Shown here: positions 53,590 through 62,682 of the stretch, one piece after another
Layout: each line of letters opens with the position of its first letter
Numbering within the stretch: position 1 is the stretch's first letter
DNA from: CADCWK01 sp965218235
GTDB taxonomy: Bacteria > Chloroflexota > Chloroflexia > Thermomicrobiales > UBA6265
Reading direction: 5' to 3'
Length of the DNA: 64,000 nucleotides
NCBI GenBank assembly: GCA_965218235.1
Contig: OZ244595.1
Coordinates: 496,001 to 560,000 of the forward strand
Position numbers and translations under genes: made by a program
Notes under the pieces: generated by a model
Seen by the model: the letters and a program-made list of their open reading frames with translations, nothing else
The model's database searches: none
Told to the model about the DNA's origin: nothing

Positions 53590-54582
53590 CTACCCATTGG
53601 TCTTCTCCCCCTCGTAGTGGACCCAGGCGGCCGACGAGCGGAAGACGAGCAGTGTGAACAGCAGGATGATGAGCAGCATCACCCAGCCGAGGGCGGAGGC
53701 GTAGCCCATCCGGTTGCGGTCGAACGCCTCCTGGTAGATGTAGACGTTCATGAAGGTGCCGGCCCGGCGGGGCGTCTCGATGAAGAACGCGACCGTGAAG
53801 GTCTGGAGCGAGCCGATCACGCCAAGGATCAGGACGTAGAACAGCGTCGGGCTCAGCATCGGGATCGTGACATTGAGATACTTGCGCAGGCGGCCGGCGC
53901 CATCGACGGTCGCGGCGTCGTAGAGATCCCGAGGGATGCCCTTGAGCCCGGCCAGCAGGATGATCGTGTTGGCGCCGAAGACACCCCAGAGGCCCATGAT
54001 GATGTAGCTCGGCAGGACGAGGTCGAGATCCGTGAACCAGGCCGGCCGGCCCAGGCCGAACAGGCCGAGGACCGGGCCGAAGATCGAGTTGATCAGGCCG
54101 TTCTCGGTGAACATCCAGCGCCAGAGCAGGGCAGTCGCCGCGGCCGGGAGGACGGCCGGCAGGTAGTAGAGCGTCCGCCAGGCGCCGAGGCCACGGACGT
54201 CCTGATTGAGCAGCGTCGCCGTCAGGAGGGCGCCGATCAGGCCGAGCGGGACGTTGATGACGGAGTAGAGCAGGGTGAACCGCAGGACCTTCCAGAACTG
54301 GGGATCGTCGGTGAACATCCGGACGTAGTTATCGAACCCGACCCATTTCGGCGGCTGAAGGATGTTGTAATCGGTGAAGCTGAAGTAGAGCGAGGCGAGG
54401 AACGGCCCGACGTTCCAGACGACGAGGCCGAGCACCCAGGGGAGGATCAGGCTGTAGCCGGTCGCGGCCTCGCGCTTGACCCCGAGCCGCCGGAGCAGCC
54501 AGTTCAGCCCGACCATACTGGCGATGACGAACACTCCGACGACAACGTAGTCGACGAGCGTCAGCGTGTACCAGCTGAGCAT
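53590..54582 (-). CDS. Carbohydrate ABC transporter permease (MalF/UgpA-like)
   Basis: A 330-residue permease of the CUT1 family. SFTDYNILQPPKWVGFDNYV is the typical periplasmic entry segment, and RDLYDAATVDGAGRLRKYLN is the EAA loop. An extra N-terminal helix (LVDYVVVGVFVIASMVGLNW) precedes the usual six. AAGGAGG lies seven bases upstream of ATG 54582, deciding the start. A 245-bp gap to the binding-protein gene holds an inverted pair of palindromic repeats. Confidence 0.94.
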   Translation of the reverse strand: MLSWYTLTLVDYVVVGVFVIASMVGLNWLLRRLGVKREAATGYSLILPWVLGLVVWNVGPFLASLYFSFTDYNILQPPKWVGFDNYVRMFTDDPQFWKVLRFTLLYSVINVPLGLIGALLTATLLNQDVRGLGAWRTLYYLPAVLPAAATALLWRWMFTENGLINSIFGPVLGLFGLGRPAWFTDLDLVLPSYIIMGLWGVFGANTIILLAGLKGIPRDLYDAATVDGAGRLRKYLNVTIPMLSPTLFYVLILGVIGSLQTFTVAFFIETPRRAGTFMNVYIYQEAFDRNRMGYASALGWVMLLIILLFTLLVFRSSAAWVHYEGEKTNG

Positions 54583-54612
54583 CGGCGGTCCTCCTTGATG
54601 TGACGGGGGTTT

Positions 54613-54689
54613 CCCCACCCCCCGACCCCCTCCCGTGCCCAGGGGGACCCGGGTTCATCCCTACGGTCTTCAGCGGATGGAGAGGGGGA
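54613..54689. repeat. Palindromic GC-rich repeat, copy 3 (forward)
   Basis: Starts CCCCACCCCCCGACCCCCTCC and ends CGGATGGAGAGGGGG, containing GTTCATCCCTACGGTCTTC, a segment shared with copies at 59 and 62 kb. Lies between the binding protein and permease genes. Confidence 0.78.
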
Positions 54690-54744
54690 CTCCTTGCGTG
54701 CGACGCTGCCATTCATGGAGGGCCTTTGGCCCGACCAGCGTGAA

Positions 54745-54810
54745 GCCCCTCTCCGGGCGATGAGGACCGTAGGGACGAATCGAGCCGGGGAGGGGTTTGG
54801 GGAGGGGTCT
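54745..54810. repeat. Palindromic GC-rich repeat, copy 4 (reverse)
   Basis: Begins GAAGCCCCTCTCCGGGCGATG and ends CCGGGGAGGGGTTTGGGGAGGG. It is the opposite orientation of copy 3 and shares the preceding CGACCAGC with the copy at 62780. Makes an inverted pair with copy 3 inside the operon. Confidence 0.75.
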
Positions 54811-54826
54811 GCTCCGCCAGCGCCCG

Positions 54827-56185
54827 TTACGGCAGCCAGCTCTCCAGCTCGGCTCGGGCGTCCGGAGCGAGGTTCGCGGCCGTGTCCTCCTTGAGGTAGA
54901 GCGGGTCGGTGTAGTAGTCGGTGAGCGCCTGGTCCCAGTCGGCCTGCTGGGGGATGATGTTGAAGGGGCGCATGTCGGCGGTCGCGGCGACGATCGTCGC
55001 GGCAGAGGCGGCCTTGCCAGGGACGGAGGCGGTGACCGTCTCGACGTTGGCGAGCGACTGGCGCGGCGCGACGATCTTCCAGTGATGGATGCCGTCGGTC
55101 AGGGCGATGAGCGCCTTGTAGGCGAGATCCGGGTTCTCCGCGGCGCCATTGACGACGGTCGCGGCGGTGTAGGCAAAGGTCTGGCGGCCGGCTGGCCCCA
55201 TCGGCAGGCGAGCGACCTTGATCGCGGGGACGGCCGGGTCCTTCTGGTTGGCGTAGTCGAAGTCGTCGGTCGAGCCGCCAACGAACATGGCGACCTGGCC
55301 CGCCTTCATGCGGTCGCCGCCGCCCAGCTCAGCGATCTGGGCCTGGGTCAATCCGAACTGGGGGTTGTAGGTCAGGTCGGCCCGGAACTGGGCGCCCATG
55401 ACGGCTTCGGTGGAGTCGATCGGACAGGCATCGAGCTCGGGGGTGATGACCTCACCGCCGGCCTGCCAGATGTAGATCTGGACGGGCGGCCAGGCTTCGA
55501 AGGCAAGGCCGAACTGCTGCTGGTCCGGCTTGGTCAGGGTCTCGGCGGCCTGCCGGAACGTCTCCCACGTCATCGTGTCGTCCGGCTCGGGCAGCCCGGC
55601 GGCGGCGAACAGGGCGGGGTTGTAGTAGAGCACCACCGGCGAAGCGAGCCATGGTAGCCCCCACGTCTTGTCCTGATACTGGACGGAGCGGAGCGCCTGC
55701 GGCAGGTAGTCGGCGATGTTGGCGGCGCCGTTGCCGGACGTGTCGGCGGCGAGCAGATCGGTGATATCGGCGATGGCGCCGCTGCTGGCGTAGTTCGGGA
55801 TGTACTCCTGCGACAGCCAGAACAGATCCGGGCCAACGCCACCACCGATCGTCGCCTGGAGCTGGGTGTAGTAGTCGGCCGGCTTGGGCTCGGAGACGAT
55901 CTCGAAGTCGGTCGCGGCGGCGTTGATCGGCTGGAGGACGGTCGCGAGTTCGTTGGCCTCGTCGACGCCAGCCCAGTTGCTCAGGCGGATCTGCGTCTTG
56001 CTCTGGGCGGAAGCGCGGGGCTGGAAAGTCCGCTCCAGCCCGCCGATCGCCGCGAGGCTCAGGCCGATCATCCCGCCCCGGCGGAAGATCGTCCGGCGGT
56101 CCATCCGCTGCCGGGCAAAGTCGTCCAGGTACTCGGCGAACTGGCGGTCGCTGTCAATCCTGCGCTGTCGGTCGTGGTGCCACAT
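54827..56185 (-). CDS. Tat-type sugar ABC transporter solute-binding protein
   Basis: A 452-residue extracellular sugar-binding protein of the SBP_bac_1 class. The leader has arginines and a hydrophobic stretch (RRTIFRRGGMIGLSLAAIGG) consistent with Tat export. The mature protein has GGGVGPDLFWLSQEYIPNYA, YQDKTWGLPWLASPVVLYYN and GQVAMFVGGSTDDFDYANQK, typical of the family. Met at 56185 is chosen (AAGGGA about nine bases away) over the ATG seven codons upstream. First gene of the operon binding protein, permease, permease, GH130, so the ligand is likely a beta-mannoside or related oligosaccharide. Confidence 0.92.
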   Translation of the reverse strand: MWHHDRQRRIDSDRQFAEYLDDFARQRMDRRTIFRRGGMIGLSLAAIGGLERTFQPRASAQSKTQIRLSNWAGVDEANELATVLQPINAAATDFEIVSEPKPADYYTQLQATIGGGVGPDLFWLSQEYIPNYASSGAIADITDLLAADTSGNGAANIADYLPQALRSVQYQDKTWGLPWLASPVVLYYNPALFAAAGLPEPDDTMTWETFRQAAETLTKPDQQQFGLAFEAWPPVQIYIWQAGGEVITPELDACPIDSTEAVMGAQFRADLTYNPQFGLTQAQIAELGGGDRMKAGQVAMFVGGSTDDFDYANQKDPAVPAIKVARLPMGPAGRQTFAYTAATVVNGAAENPDLAYKALIALTDGIHHWKIVAPRQSLANVETVTASVPGKAASAATIVAATADMRPFNIIPQQADWDQALTDYYTDPLYLKEDTAANLAPDARAELESWLP

Positions 56186-56555
56186 CGGTGAGGTCCCTTC
56201 ATGCATGTCGTCCCCAGCGAACCCGACGATGGGTCACCGGCCCGGACCCCGGCGCTGGGGTCGCTGAGCCGGCACTGAGGTCAGTGCAGTTCACGATTTA
56301 GCGCAATTCATGCGCCAGAGCATAGCCCGAGTAGGCGTATGGGGGACGCAGACGAGTGCGACCGGATACACGGCAAGATCGAAGAAGCGTGACCGTGGAA
56401 GATTTCCTACACTGGGCGCCGACCATGTCGCCCGTGGCCCGCGGAACACGCCGAGAGATGGTCGACCGCTCTTGCCGGAAGTCGCTCCCCCGCCACCGGC
56501 ATCCGAAAGGCGCGGGCGCGAGGCCCCGCGCGAGACACGTTTGAAGGAGTCCGGG
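56186..56555. other. Divergent promoter region
   Basis: 370 bp between the ABC operon (minus) and the VOC gene (plus). It should carry the sugar-responsive promoter. I found no clear LacI- or ROK-type palindrome by eye. Confidence 0.4.
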
Positions 56556-56993
56556 TTGGCGCACACGAGCACGTACCTCAACTTCGACGGCACGACCGAG
56601 GCCGCGTTCACCTTCTACAAGTCCGTCTTCGGGACGGAGTTCGTCGGCGGGATCGCGCGGATGGGCGATGTCCCGGCCGAGGCGGGCCAACCCGAGTTGA
56701 ACGACGAGCAGAAGCAGCTCGTGGTCAACGTCACGCTGCCGATCACCGGCGGCCACCTCCTGATGGGGACGGACGCCACGGCGTCGATGGGCTTCGACCT
56801 CGTTCAGGGCAACAACACGCACATCGCGGTCGCGGTCGACAGCCGAGCCGAGGCGGACGCGATCTTCACGGCGCTCTCCGAGGGTGGCAAGGTCGAGATG
56901 CCGCTCCAGGTCATGTTCTGGGGCGACTACTACGGCTCCCTGGTCGACCGGTTCGGCATCCAGTGGATGGTCTCGACGTCCGCGACCGAGTAG
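56556..56993 (+). CDS. PhnB/VOC-family protein
   Basis: A 145-residue single-domain VOC protein: STYLNFDGTTEAAFTFYKSV, FGTEFVGGIARMGDVP, HLLMGTDATASMGFDLVQGN and MFWGDYYGSLVDRFGIQWMV, the last a PhnB-like hallmark. It starts at TTG 56556 with AAGGAG six bases upstream; the longer frame upstream is not conserved. Function of PhnB-like proteins is not settled. Confidence 0.88.
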   Translation: MAHTSTYLNFDGTTEAAFTFYKSVFGTEFVGGIARMGDVPAEAGQPELNDEQKQLVVNVTLPITGGHLLMGTDATASMGFDLVQGNNTHIAVAVDSRAEADAIFTALSEGGKVEMPLQVMFWGDYYGSLVDRFGIQWMVSTSATE

Positions 56994-57209
56994 CCACCGG
57001 GCACCGCGTCGCCGGCGACAGACCGGCCGTGAAGGGCCTGGCTGAACGACATGGGAACGGCGGCGGCCAAAGCCACGATCCGATCGCGGATCGCGCTCTC
57101 GCGCCCGATCGTTCGAGACCAAGGACGTTCGGCTGGCGAACCGGGTACGCCGTACCCACGACCCGCCGATCGCCAAACCGGGCGACAGGGCCTGAAGAGG
57201 GGGTGTTTC

Positions 57210-57824
57210 ATGTCGACCGCCGGGAGCCCGCGGCCCATCGTCACCTCGTCCACCCCGCCGGTGGCGGACACGGACCGGCAGACCGCCGCGGGCAAGGTGC
57301 TCTGGCACTTCACGATGTCGCTGGACGGGTTCGTGGCGGGGCCGAACCATGGCATGGGATGGATGACCGGATTCTCGAATCGCCCTGGGCTGATCGAGGA
57401 GTACGTCGAGACGACCGGCGCCGTGCTGGGCGGGCGAGACGGCTGGGATCAGTACCCGGACGCCAGCGCCACGTACGGCGGCGCCTGGAACGGGCCGACG
57501 TTCGTGCTCACCCACCACCCCGAGGACGCGGCGCCCGCCGACGGCGTGACGTTCCTGAGCTGCGACGTGGCCGAGGCGGTCCGGATCGGGCTGGCGGCGG
57601 CGGCCGGCAAGAACCTCGAAGTGTTGTCGTCGACCATCGGCCGGCAGCTTCTCGAACTGGGTCTGATCGACGAGATCGACCTGCACATCGCGCCGGTGCT
57701 GCTCGGCGACGGGATTCGGCTGTTCGACAACCCCGGCGGCGCCCCCGTCCGACTCGAACTGATCAACGGCGATGACCCGTCGGTCGCGGTGAACGTGCGC
57801 TACCGACCGGTGGCGATCGGGTAG
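57210..57824 (+). CDS. Dihydrofolate-reductase-family (RibD C-terminal-like) protein
   Basis: A 204-residue protein: WHFTMSLDGFVAGPNHGMGW, TTGAVLGGRDGWDQYPDASA, EVLSSTIGRQLLELGLIDEI and HIAPVLLGDGIRLFDNPGG. This is the RibD C-terminal/YyaP-type NADPH reductase fold, common as stand-alone reductases of unknown substrate. GAGGGGG lies six bases before ATG 57210. Confidence 0.9.
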   Translation: MSTAGSPRPIVTSSTPPVADTDRQTAAGKVLWHFTMSLDGFVAGPNHGMGWMTGFSNRPGLIEEYVETTGAVLGGRDGWDQYPDASATYGGAWNGPTFVLTHHPEDAAPADGVTFLSCDVAEAVRIGLAAAAGKNLEVLSSTIGRQLLELGLIDEIDLHIAPVLLGDGIRLFDNPGGAPVRLELINGDDPSVAVNVRYRPVAIG

Positions 57825-58025
57825 CCCGGGAGCACCGGTCCGACGCGGCCCGAATCCCGGCGACCGGGCAAACCTCGGCAATTCGTCGTGGTCGCTACCG
57901 CCGGGGCACCCGCTCTGCGAGGGCCGTTGCGGTGAGCCGGTGGCGAGGGTGCGACCGGCCGCAGCCGGGAAGGCTCCGGTCGATGCCGGTCGGGGCCTGA
58001 CACCCGGAACAAGGAGGAACCAGAG

Positions 58026-59240
58026 ATGAACCATGCCCACTCCCGGACGATGACCCGTCGAACGGTGGTCGCGGGCTCCGCCGCCGGAGCCGCCGCGCTG
58101 GCCACGCTCAACCACAGAGGGACCGCCATGGCGTCCGCCCAGTCCACTCCAGCCGCGACGCCCGGTGCCGCCGGTCTGACGTCGGCCCCGTTCGGCACGC
58201 TCAACGGCAACGACGTCGAGCTCTACACGCTGACCAACGCCAACGGGCTGTCGGTGAGTCTGATGACGTACGGCGCGACGATCCAGTCGATCATGGTGCC
58301 GGACCGCGACGGCACGATGGCGAACGTCGCGCTGGGCTTCGACAACATCGACGACTACGCGGCCATGAGCCCGTACTTTGGCGCGACGATCGGCCGCTAC
58401 GCCAACCGGATCGCGCTGGGCCAGTTCGAGCTCAACGGCGAGATGTACCAGATCGCGGTCAACAACGGCGAGAACACCCTCCACGGCGGCAACCGCGGCT
58501 TCGACAAGTACATCTGGGACGCCGAGGACGCCTCCGGCGACGATGGCCCCGCGGTGATGTTCAGCCGCCTGAGCCCGGACGGCGAGGAGAACTACCCCGG
58601 CAACCTGCAGGTCTCGGTGACGTTCACGTTGACGGACGACGACGAGCTCCGGCTGGAGTACAGCGCGACGACGGACGCGACGACGGTGATCAACCTGACC
58701 AACCACGTCTACCTCAACCTGGCGGGCGAGGGCTCGGGCACCATCACCGACCACGTCATGCAGCTCAACGCAAGCAAGTACACGCCGACCGACGCGACGG
58801 CGATCCCGGTCGGCGGCGTCCAGCCGGTCTCGGGGACGGCCTTCGACTTCACGACGGCCAAGCCGATCGGCCAGGACATCCGCGACGGGTCCGACGAGCA
58901 GCTCATCCTCGGGAAGGGCTACGACCATAACTGGGTGCTGGACCGCGACGAGGGCGACACGACCTCGCTGTTCGACGGCGGCAACGTGATGGACCCGGCC
59001 AGCGGCCGGACGGTGACGTTCCTGACGACCGAACCGGGCGTCCAGGTCTACAGCGGCAACTTCCTGGACGGGTCGTTCGCCGGGACGAGTGGGCAGATCT
59101 ACCGGCAGGGCGACGCCTTCACGCTGGAGACGCAGCACTTCCCCGACTCGCCCAACCAGCCGGACTTCCCCAGCACGACGCTGGAGCCGGGCGATGAGTT
59201 CGCCTCGACGACGGTCTTCCGGTTCGGGGTTTCGGAGTAG
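58026..59240 (+). CDS. Tat-exported aldose 1-epimerase (galactose mutarotase)
   Basis: A 404-residue mutarotase. A twin-arginine leader (MTRRTVVAGSAAGAAALATL) suggests export, unlike the usual cytoplasmic GalM. Catalytic and sugar-binding motifs are present: PYFGATIGRYANRIALGQFE, ENTLHGGNRGFDKYIWDAED, NLTNHVYLNLAGEGSG (His) and LETQHFPDSPNQPDFPST (Glu). It would interconvert anomers of extracellular hexoses, which fits the neighbouring sugar importer. AAGGAGGAA precedes the ATG. Its stop is followed directly by palindromic repeats. Confidence 0.93.
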   Translation: MNHAHSRTMTRRTVVAGSAAGAAALATLNHRGTAMASAQSTPAATPGAAGLTSAPFGTLNGNDVELYTLTNANGLSVSLMTYGATIQSIMVPDRDGTMANVALGFDNIDDYAAMSPYFGATIGRYANRIALGQFELNGEMYQIAVNNGENTLHGGNRGFDKYIWDAEDASGDDGPAVMFSRLSPDGEENYPGNLQVSVTFTLTDDDELRLEYSATTDATTVINLTNHVYLNLAGEGSGTITDHVMQLNASKYTPTDATAIPVGGVQPVSGTAFDFTTAKPIGQDIRDGSDEQLILGKGYDHNWVLDRDEGDTTSLFDGGNVMDPASGRTVTFLTTEPGVQVYSGNFLDGSFAGTSGQIYRQGDAFTLETQHFPDSPNQPDFPSTTLEPGDEFASTTVFRFGVSE

Positions 59241-59357
59241 CCCCACCCCCCGGCCCCCTCCCCATCTCGGTCTCGCCCCTGCGGGGGAAGGCCCCACCCC
59301 CCAGCCCCCTCCCCATCTCGGTTCATCCCTGCGGTCTTCACCGGATGGAGAGGGGGA
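59241..59357. repeat. Two tandem palindromic GC-rich repeats (copies 5 and 6)
   Basis: A partial copy (59241-59290, starting CCCCACCCCCCGGCCCCCTCC) and a full copy (59292-59357, ending CGGATGGAGAGGGGG) follow the mutarotase stop immediately. The full copy contains GGTTCATCCCTGCGGTCTTC. An opposite-orientation copy lies at 59801-59888, so the DUF559 pseudogene is flanked by inverted copies. Confidence 0.8.
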
Positions 59358-59375
59358 GCACCATGCGACTCAGGG

Positions 59376-59729
59376 TCAGTCAATTCGCTCATCGGCCTTG
59401 CCTATCGCCACACGAATCGCCTCGACGGCACGTTCCGGGGTCTGCTCGACGACATGGTTCCTGAAACGGATGACGTCGTAGCCGAGTTCCCGGAGTTGCT
59501 CTTCCCGCCACGCATCTTGTTCGCGCGCCTCGTCCGTCTCATGAACGGCGCCGTCCAGCTCGATGACGAGCCGGGCGCCGGGGCAGCAGAAGTCGACGAC
59601 AAAGCGCCCGATCACATGCTACCGCCGAAATGACACGCCGAGCCGGTCACCACGCAACTGACGCCACAGGGCCGCCTCCGCCGACGTCTGCTCCCGGCGG
59701 AGCTGACGGGCCGCCGGAACCAGATTCAT
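59376..59729 (-). pseudogene. DUF559 (VSR-like) endonuclease-domain gene with an amber codon
   Basis: From ATG 59729 the frame encodes MNLVPAARQLRREQTSAEAA, LWRQLRGDRLGVSFRR, then TAG at 59621-59619, then HVIGRFVVDFCCPGARLVIE and LDGAVHE...DVIRFRNHVV. In this family the stop position is normally Gln (CAG), so one C-to-T change broke the gene. DUF559 proteins have a very-short-patch-repair-like nuclease fold and often lie near restriction-modification genes, as here. The piece after the stop could still be translated from GTG 59615. Confidence 0.85.
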
Positions 59730-59800
59730 CTGCCGCGGCTTGTCTGATCTCACCGCGCCCACCCCTCATTGTCTGAACGCACTCGACCGCTTTGCCACCG

Positions 59801-59888
59801 TCTCCCCCTCTCCATCCGATTCCAGCCGCCAACCTGCTTCGCGACACACATCTGGAATCGAGATGGGGAGGGGGCCGGGGGTGGGGCC
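59801..59888. repeat. Palindromic GC-rich repeat, copy 7 (reverse)
   Basis: Begins CTCCCCCTCTCCATCCGATTC and ends GAATCGAGATGGGGAGGGGG followed by CCGGGGGTGGGG; the inner arms GATTCCAG and CTGGAATC also pair. Ends just before the mod stop codon. Confidence 0.8.
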
Positions 59889-59896
59889 ACGCCGAT

Positions 59897-62565
59897 TTAC
59901 ACCTCGTAGACCTTCATGACCTCGTCGCCATAGTGGTTGATGACCTTGACGGCGATCCTGCCGGTCTCGGGCTTGGGGAACGGGCGACTCTCGGTCCGGT
60001 AGAGGCTGTCCCAGGCGTCCTCGTCGATCTCCGCCCGCAGCGCCCGCTTGAGCTTGTCGTAGGGCTCCTGCTCGCCGGTGAAGTAGGCGTGGCGGACGAA
60101 GAAGCTCTCCTCGTTGTAGTCGGTGTCGATGAACCAGCAGGCGATGTCGTCGGTCGCGTTGGAACGGATCGCGCCAGTCGTCGGGTCGTAGACGTCGACT
60201 CCGTGAATCTTCACCGTGATCTGGCCGTCGGTCTTCGCGATCTCGACATCGGGCTCGCCGAAGACCATGAACAGGTTGCCGGAGCCGGTCTTCTTGAGCA
60301 GCTCGTCGCCCATCGCCAGATCCGGGTTCATGCGGGCCGGCAGGACCTGGAGCGAGCCGTAGCGCTTCGCCTCATCGGAGATGCCAGCGTCGAAGGCGAA
60401 GCCACAGACGACGAGGACGTCGAAGCCGATCCCCCGGACCGCCTCCTTGGCGGCCTCCTTGATCTGGTGGGCGCCGACAGTTCCGTGCTCCGGGCCGAGC
60501 GAGACGGCGACGCGATGGCTCTTGCTGTCGGCGTCGGTGTACTCGCCGGCCATTTGAATCCACTCCCCAGCATAGGGAGCCAACTGGTCGAAGGTCAGGC
60601 GCTCGCCCTTCGTCCCGTTCTGGACGCCCGCCTTCAGCAGGTTGGTGAGAATGATCGACGCGAAGTCGCCCTGCTTGGCGACCTCGGCCTTGCTCACCGT
60701 GCCATCCATGTTGTCGTCGGCGGTCGAGAGGACGCGGTGCGGCGACAGGCTCTCGACGGTGAACGGGCCGCTGACCCGGACGCGCGTCTTGTCCTCGTAG
60801 GGCTGGTCGTAGAGCGTCTCGCTGTCGGCGTGCCGGGCGATGGCGGCGTCGATCTCGGCCCGGCTCATGCCCTCGTGGATGTCCGGGTTGTTGGCGATCG
60901 ACTTCAGCGTGACATGCGGCACGCGGCGGTAGATGAAGCCCTTGCGGATGTCGCCTTCCGTCCGGTACGGCGGCGGTGCGAGACCGGACAACTCACGCTC
61001 CTTGCGGATGCCGGCGTCGGAGTCGGCCAGCAGGTAGAAGGGGTAGCGAGCCGCCATCAGCCGCGTCCGGGCCAGCGCCAAAGCAACCCGCGATGTGTCG
61101 ACCGTGATCCAGCGCCGCCCCCACTGCTCGGCGACATAGGCGGTCGTGCCGGAGCCGCAGGTCGGGTCGAGGACGAGATCACCGGGGTCAGTGGTCATCA
61201 GGAGGCAGCGCTCCACGATTCGAGTACTTGTCTGGACTGCATACAATTTGGTGTCGCCAAAACCGGATATTACCGTGTCGTCCCAAAGACTGGTCAAAGG
61301 ATAGACAGGAAAGTCATCGATAAACCGGACGTAGCTCAGCGTAGACCCCTGTCCAAGCAATCGCCTTGCTCGAGTCAGCGCGTCCAATCCCGTCTTTGTT
61401 GTTTTGAACGTGCCTCGTCCAGGGGTGTAGGCCTTATTCTCAAAGACGTACGAAGTTACATCAGCTCCTTGCGCGGGCCGCTGACTGGTCAACTGGTCAC
61501 CACGGAAGAATCTTGCACCTGCTGGGCTGTTCTCAATTTCCGCACTAGTTGCTCTACGGCGGACACCATCCTCAGTCTCCATAAATGTGTATTGGTCGCC
61601 TCCCACCCCCCCGCTTCCTTCATATGATAAAGAGATCGGTACTTCAGGCGATCACGATCACGCGCATACCAGATCAAATAGTCGCTCACGCCTGCTAGCA
61701 ACTCCCCAGAAGCACTGCTTGTTTTCTTGAACGTTATTTCCTTGACGAAATTCTGGGACCCAAGGACTTCATCCATCACGCCGCGAACGAGATGAACGTT
61801 CTCGTCACCGATCTGAACGAACACACTCCCCGATTCCGTTAGCAACTCACGAGCAGCGACCAGACGATCACGCAAATACGCAAGGTACGAGTGAATCCCA
61901 AGCTGCCAGGTATCCCGGAACGCCTTGACCTGCTCGGGCTGGCGGGTGGCGTCGGTGGCGCTGCCGTCCTTGACGTCGCGCTTGCGGGTGCTGACCTGCC
62001 AGTTGGAGCCGAACTTGATCCCGTAGGGCGGGTCGAGGTAGATGGTTTGCACCTTGCCCTTGAGCCCCTCCTTCTCGGCCAGCGAGGTCATCACCATCAG
62101 CGAGTCGCCGAGAATCATCCGGTTGGACCACTGCAGGGGGTGCTGGTAGAACTCGATCTTCTGGTCGAGATCGGCTTCGGGGCCATCGAACGTGGCGAAG
62201 AGGTCCATCTGGCCCCACCCCAACCCCTCCCCATCTGCGGATGGAGAGGGGCTACCGCTCTTGCTGCCGGTGCGGCGCAGGTCGTCGATGATGGCCTGCG
62301 GGTGGATCTTCTCCTGGATGTAGATCGGGACGACCGGGACTTCGAGGTCGGCGCGGTCCTGCTCGTCCTTGCCCCGCCAGACGAGCTGCGGGTCCAGCGA
62401 CGGGTCGCGAGGGTAGAGCATGGTCCTGGGCGTGGCCTCGTCCTCGGCGACGAAGTCCCGCAGCTCTTCGGTCGGGATGTTGGTCCGGGTGTCCTGGTGG
62501 CGGATGGCGTCGACCTTGACCGGCTCGGCTGTCTTCGGGGTGCGGGGGCGGCGGGTGGTGGCCAT
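59897..62565 (-). CDS. Type III-like DNA adenine methyltransferase Mod, out of frame at a G7 tract
   Basis: Beta-class N6-adenine methyltransferase: motif IV TIYLDPPYGIKFGSNW (DPPY at residues 178-181) precedes motif I LVLDPTCGSGTTAYVAEQWG. The 5' part (from ATG 62565, AGGAG about ten bases upstream) and the 3' part are in different frames. They join at seven consecutive C on the plus strand (61606-61612, G7 in the gene) between HMKEAG and GDQYTFMETEDG. One more G would restore an ~890-residue protein. A palindromic repeat is inserted in frame at codons ~103-118 (SGSPSPSADGEGLGWG). As sequenced the product is truncated before motif I. It pairs with the restriction gene at 62843. Confidence 0.9.
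62211..62254. repeat. Palindromic GC-rich repeat inside mod (copy 8)
   Basis: CCCCACCCCAA, CCCCTCCCCATC and GGATGGAGAGGGG are all present in a compact copy with almost no loop. On the coding strand it adds ~15 codons without breaking the frame. The flanking residues read naturally if it is removed (DDLRRTGSK, QMDLFATFDG). Confidence 0.85.
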
Positions 62566-62607
62566 CGGGTTGGTTCTCCTGTGGTGCGTGGTCTGGTGGT
62601 GGGCTAG

Positions 62608-62673
62608 CCCCACCCCCCGGCCCCCTCCCCATCTCGATTCGCCTCTTCGAGGACTCATCGGATGGAGAGGGGG
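62608..62673. repeat. Palindromic GC-rich repeat, copy 9 (forward)
   Basis: CCCCACCCCCCGGCCCCCTCC to CATCGGATGGAGAGGGGG, with inner pairing GATTCGCCTC/GAGGACTCATC. Lies in the gap between the restriction and methylase genes. Confidence 0.8.
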
Positions 62674-62682
62674 AGAACGTTC

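Noticed and set aside
56298..59297. 999-codon open frame on the minus strand
   Set aside because: It is antisense to the VOC, reductase and mutarotase genes, which have clear family motifs; its product is low-complexity R/G/V-rich, as expected from GC-rich shadows.
59792..61627. 611-codon plus-strand frame
   Set aside because: Antisense to the mod gene, which carries DPPY and motif I.
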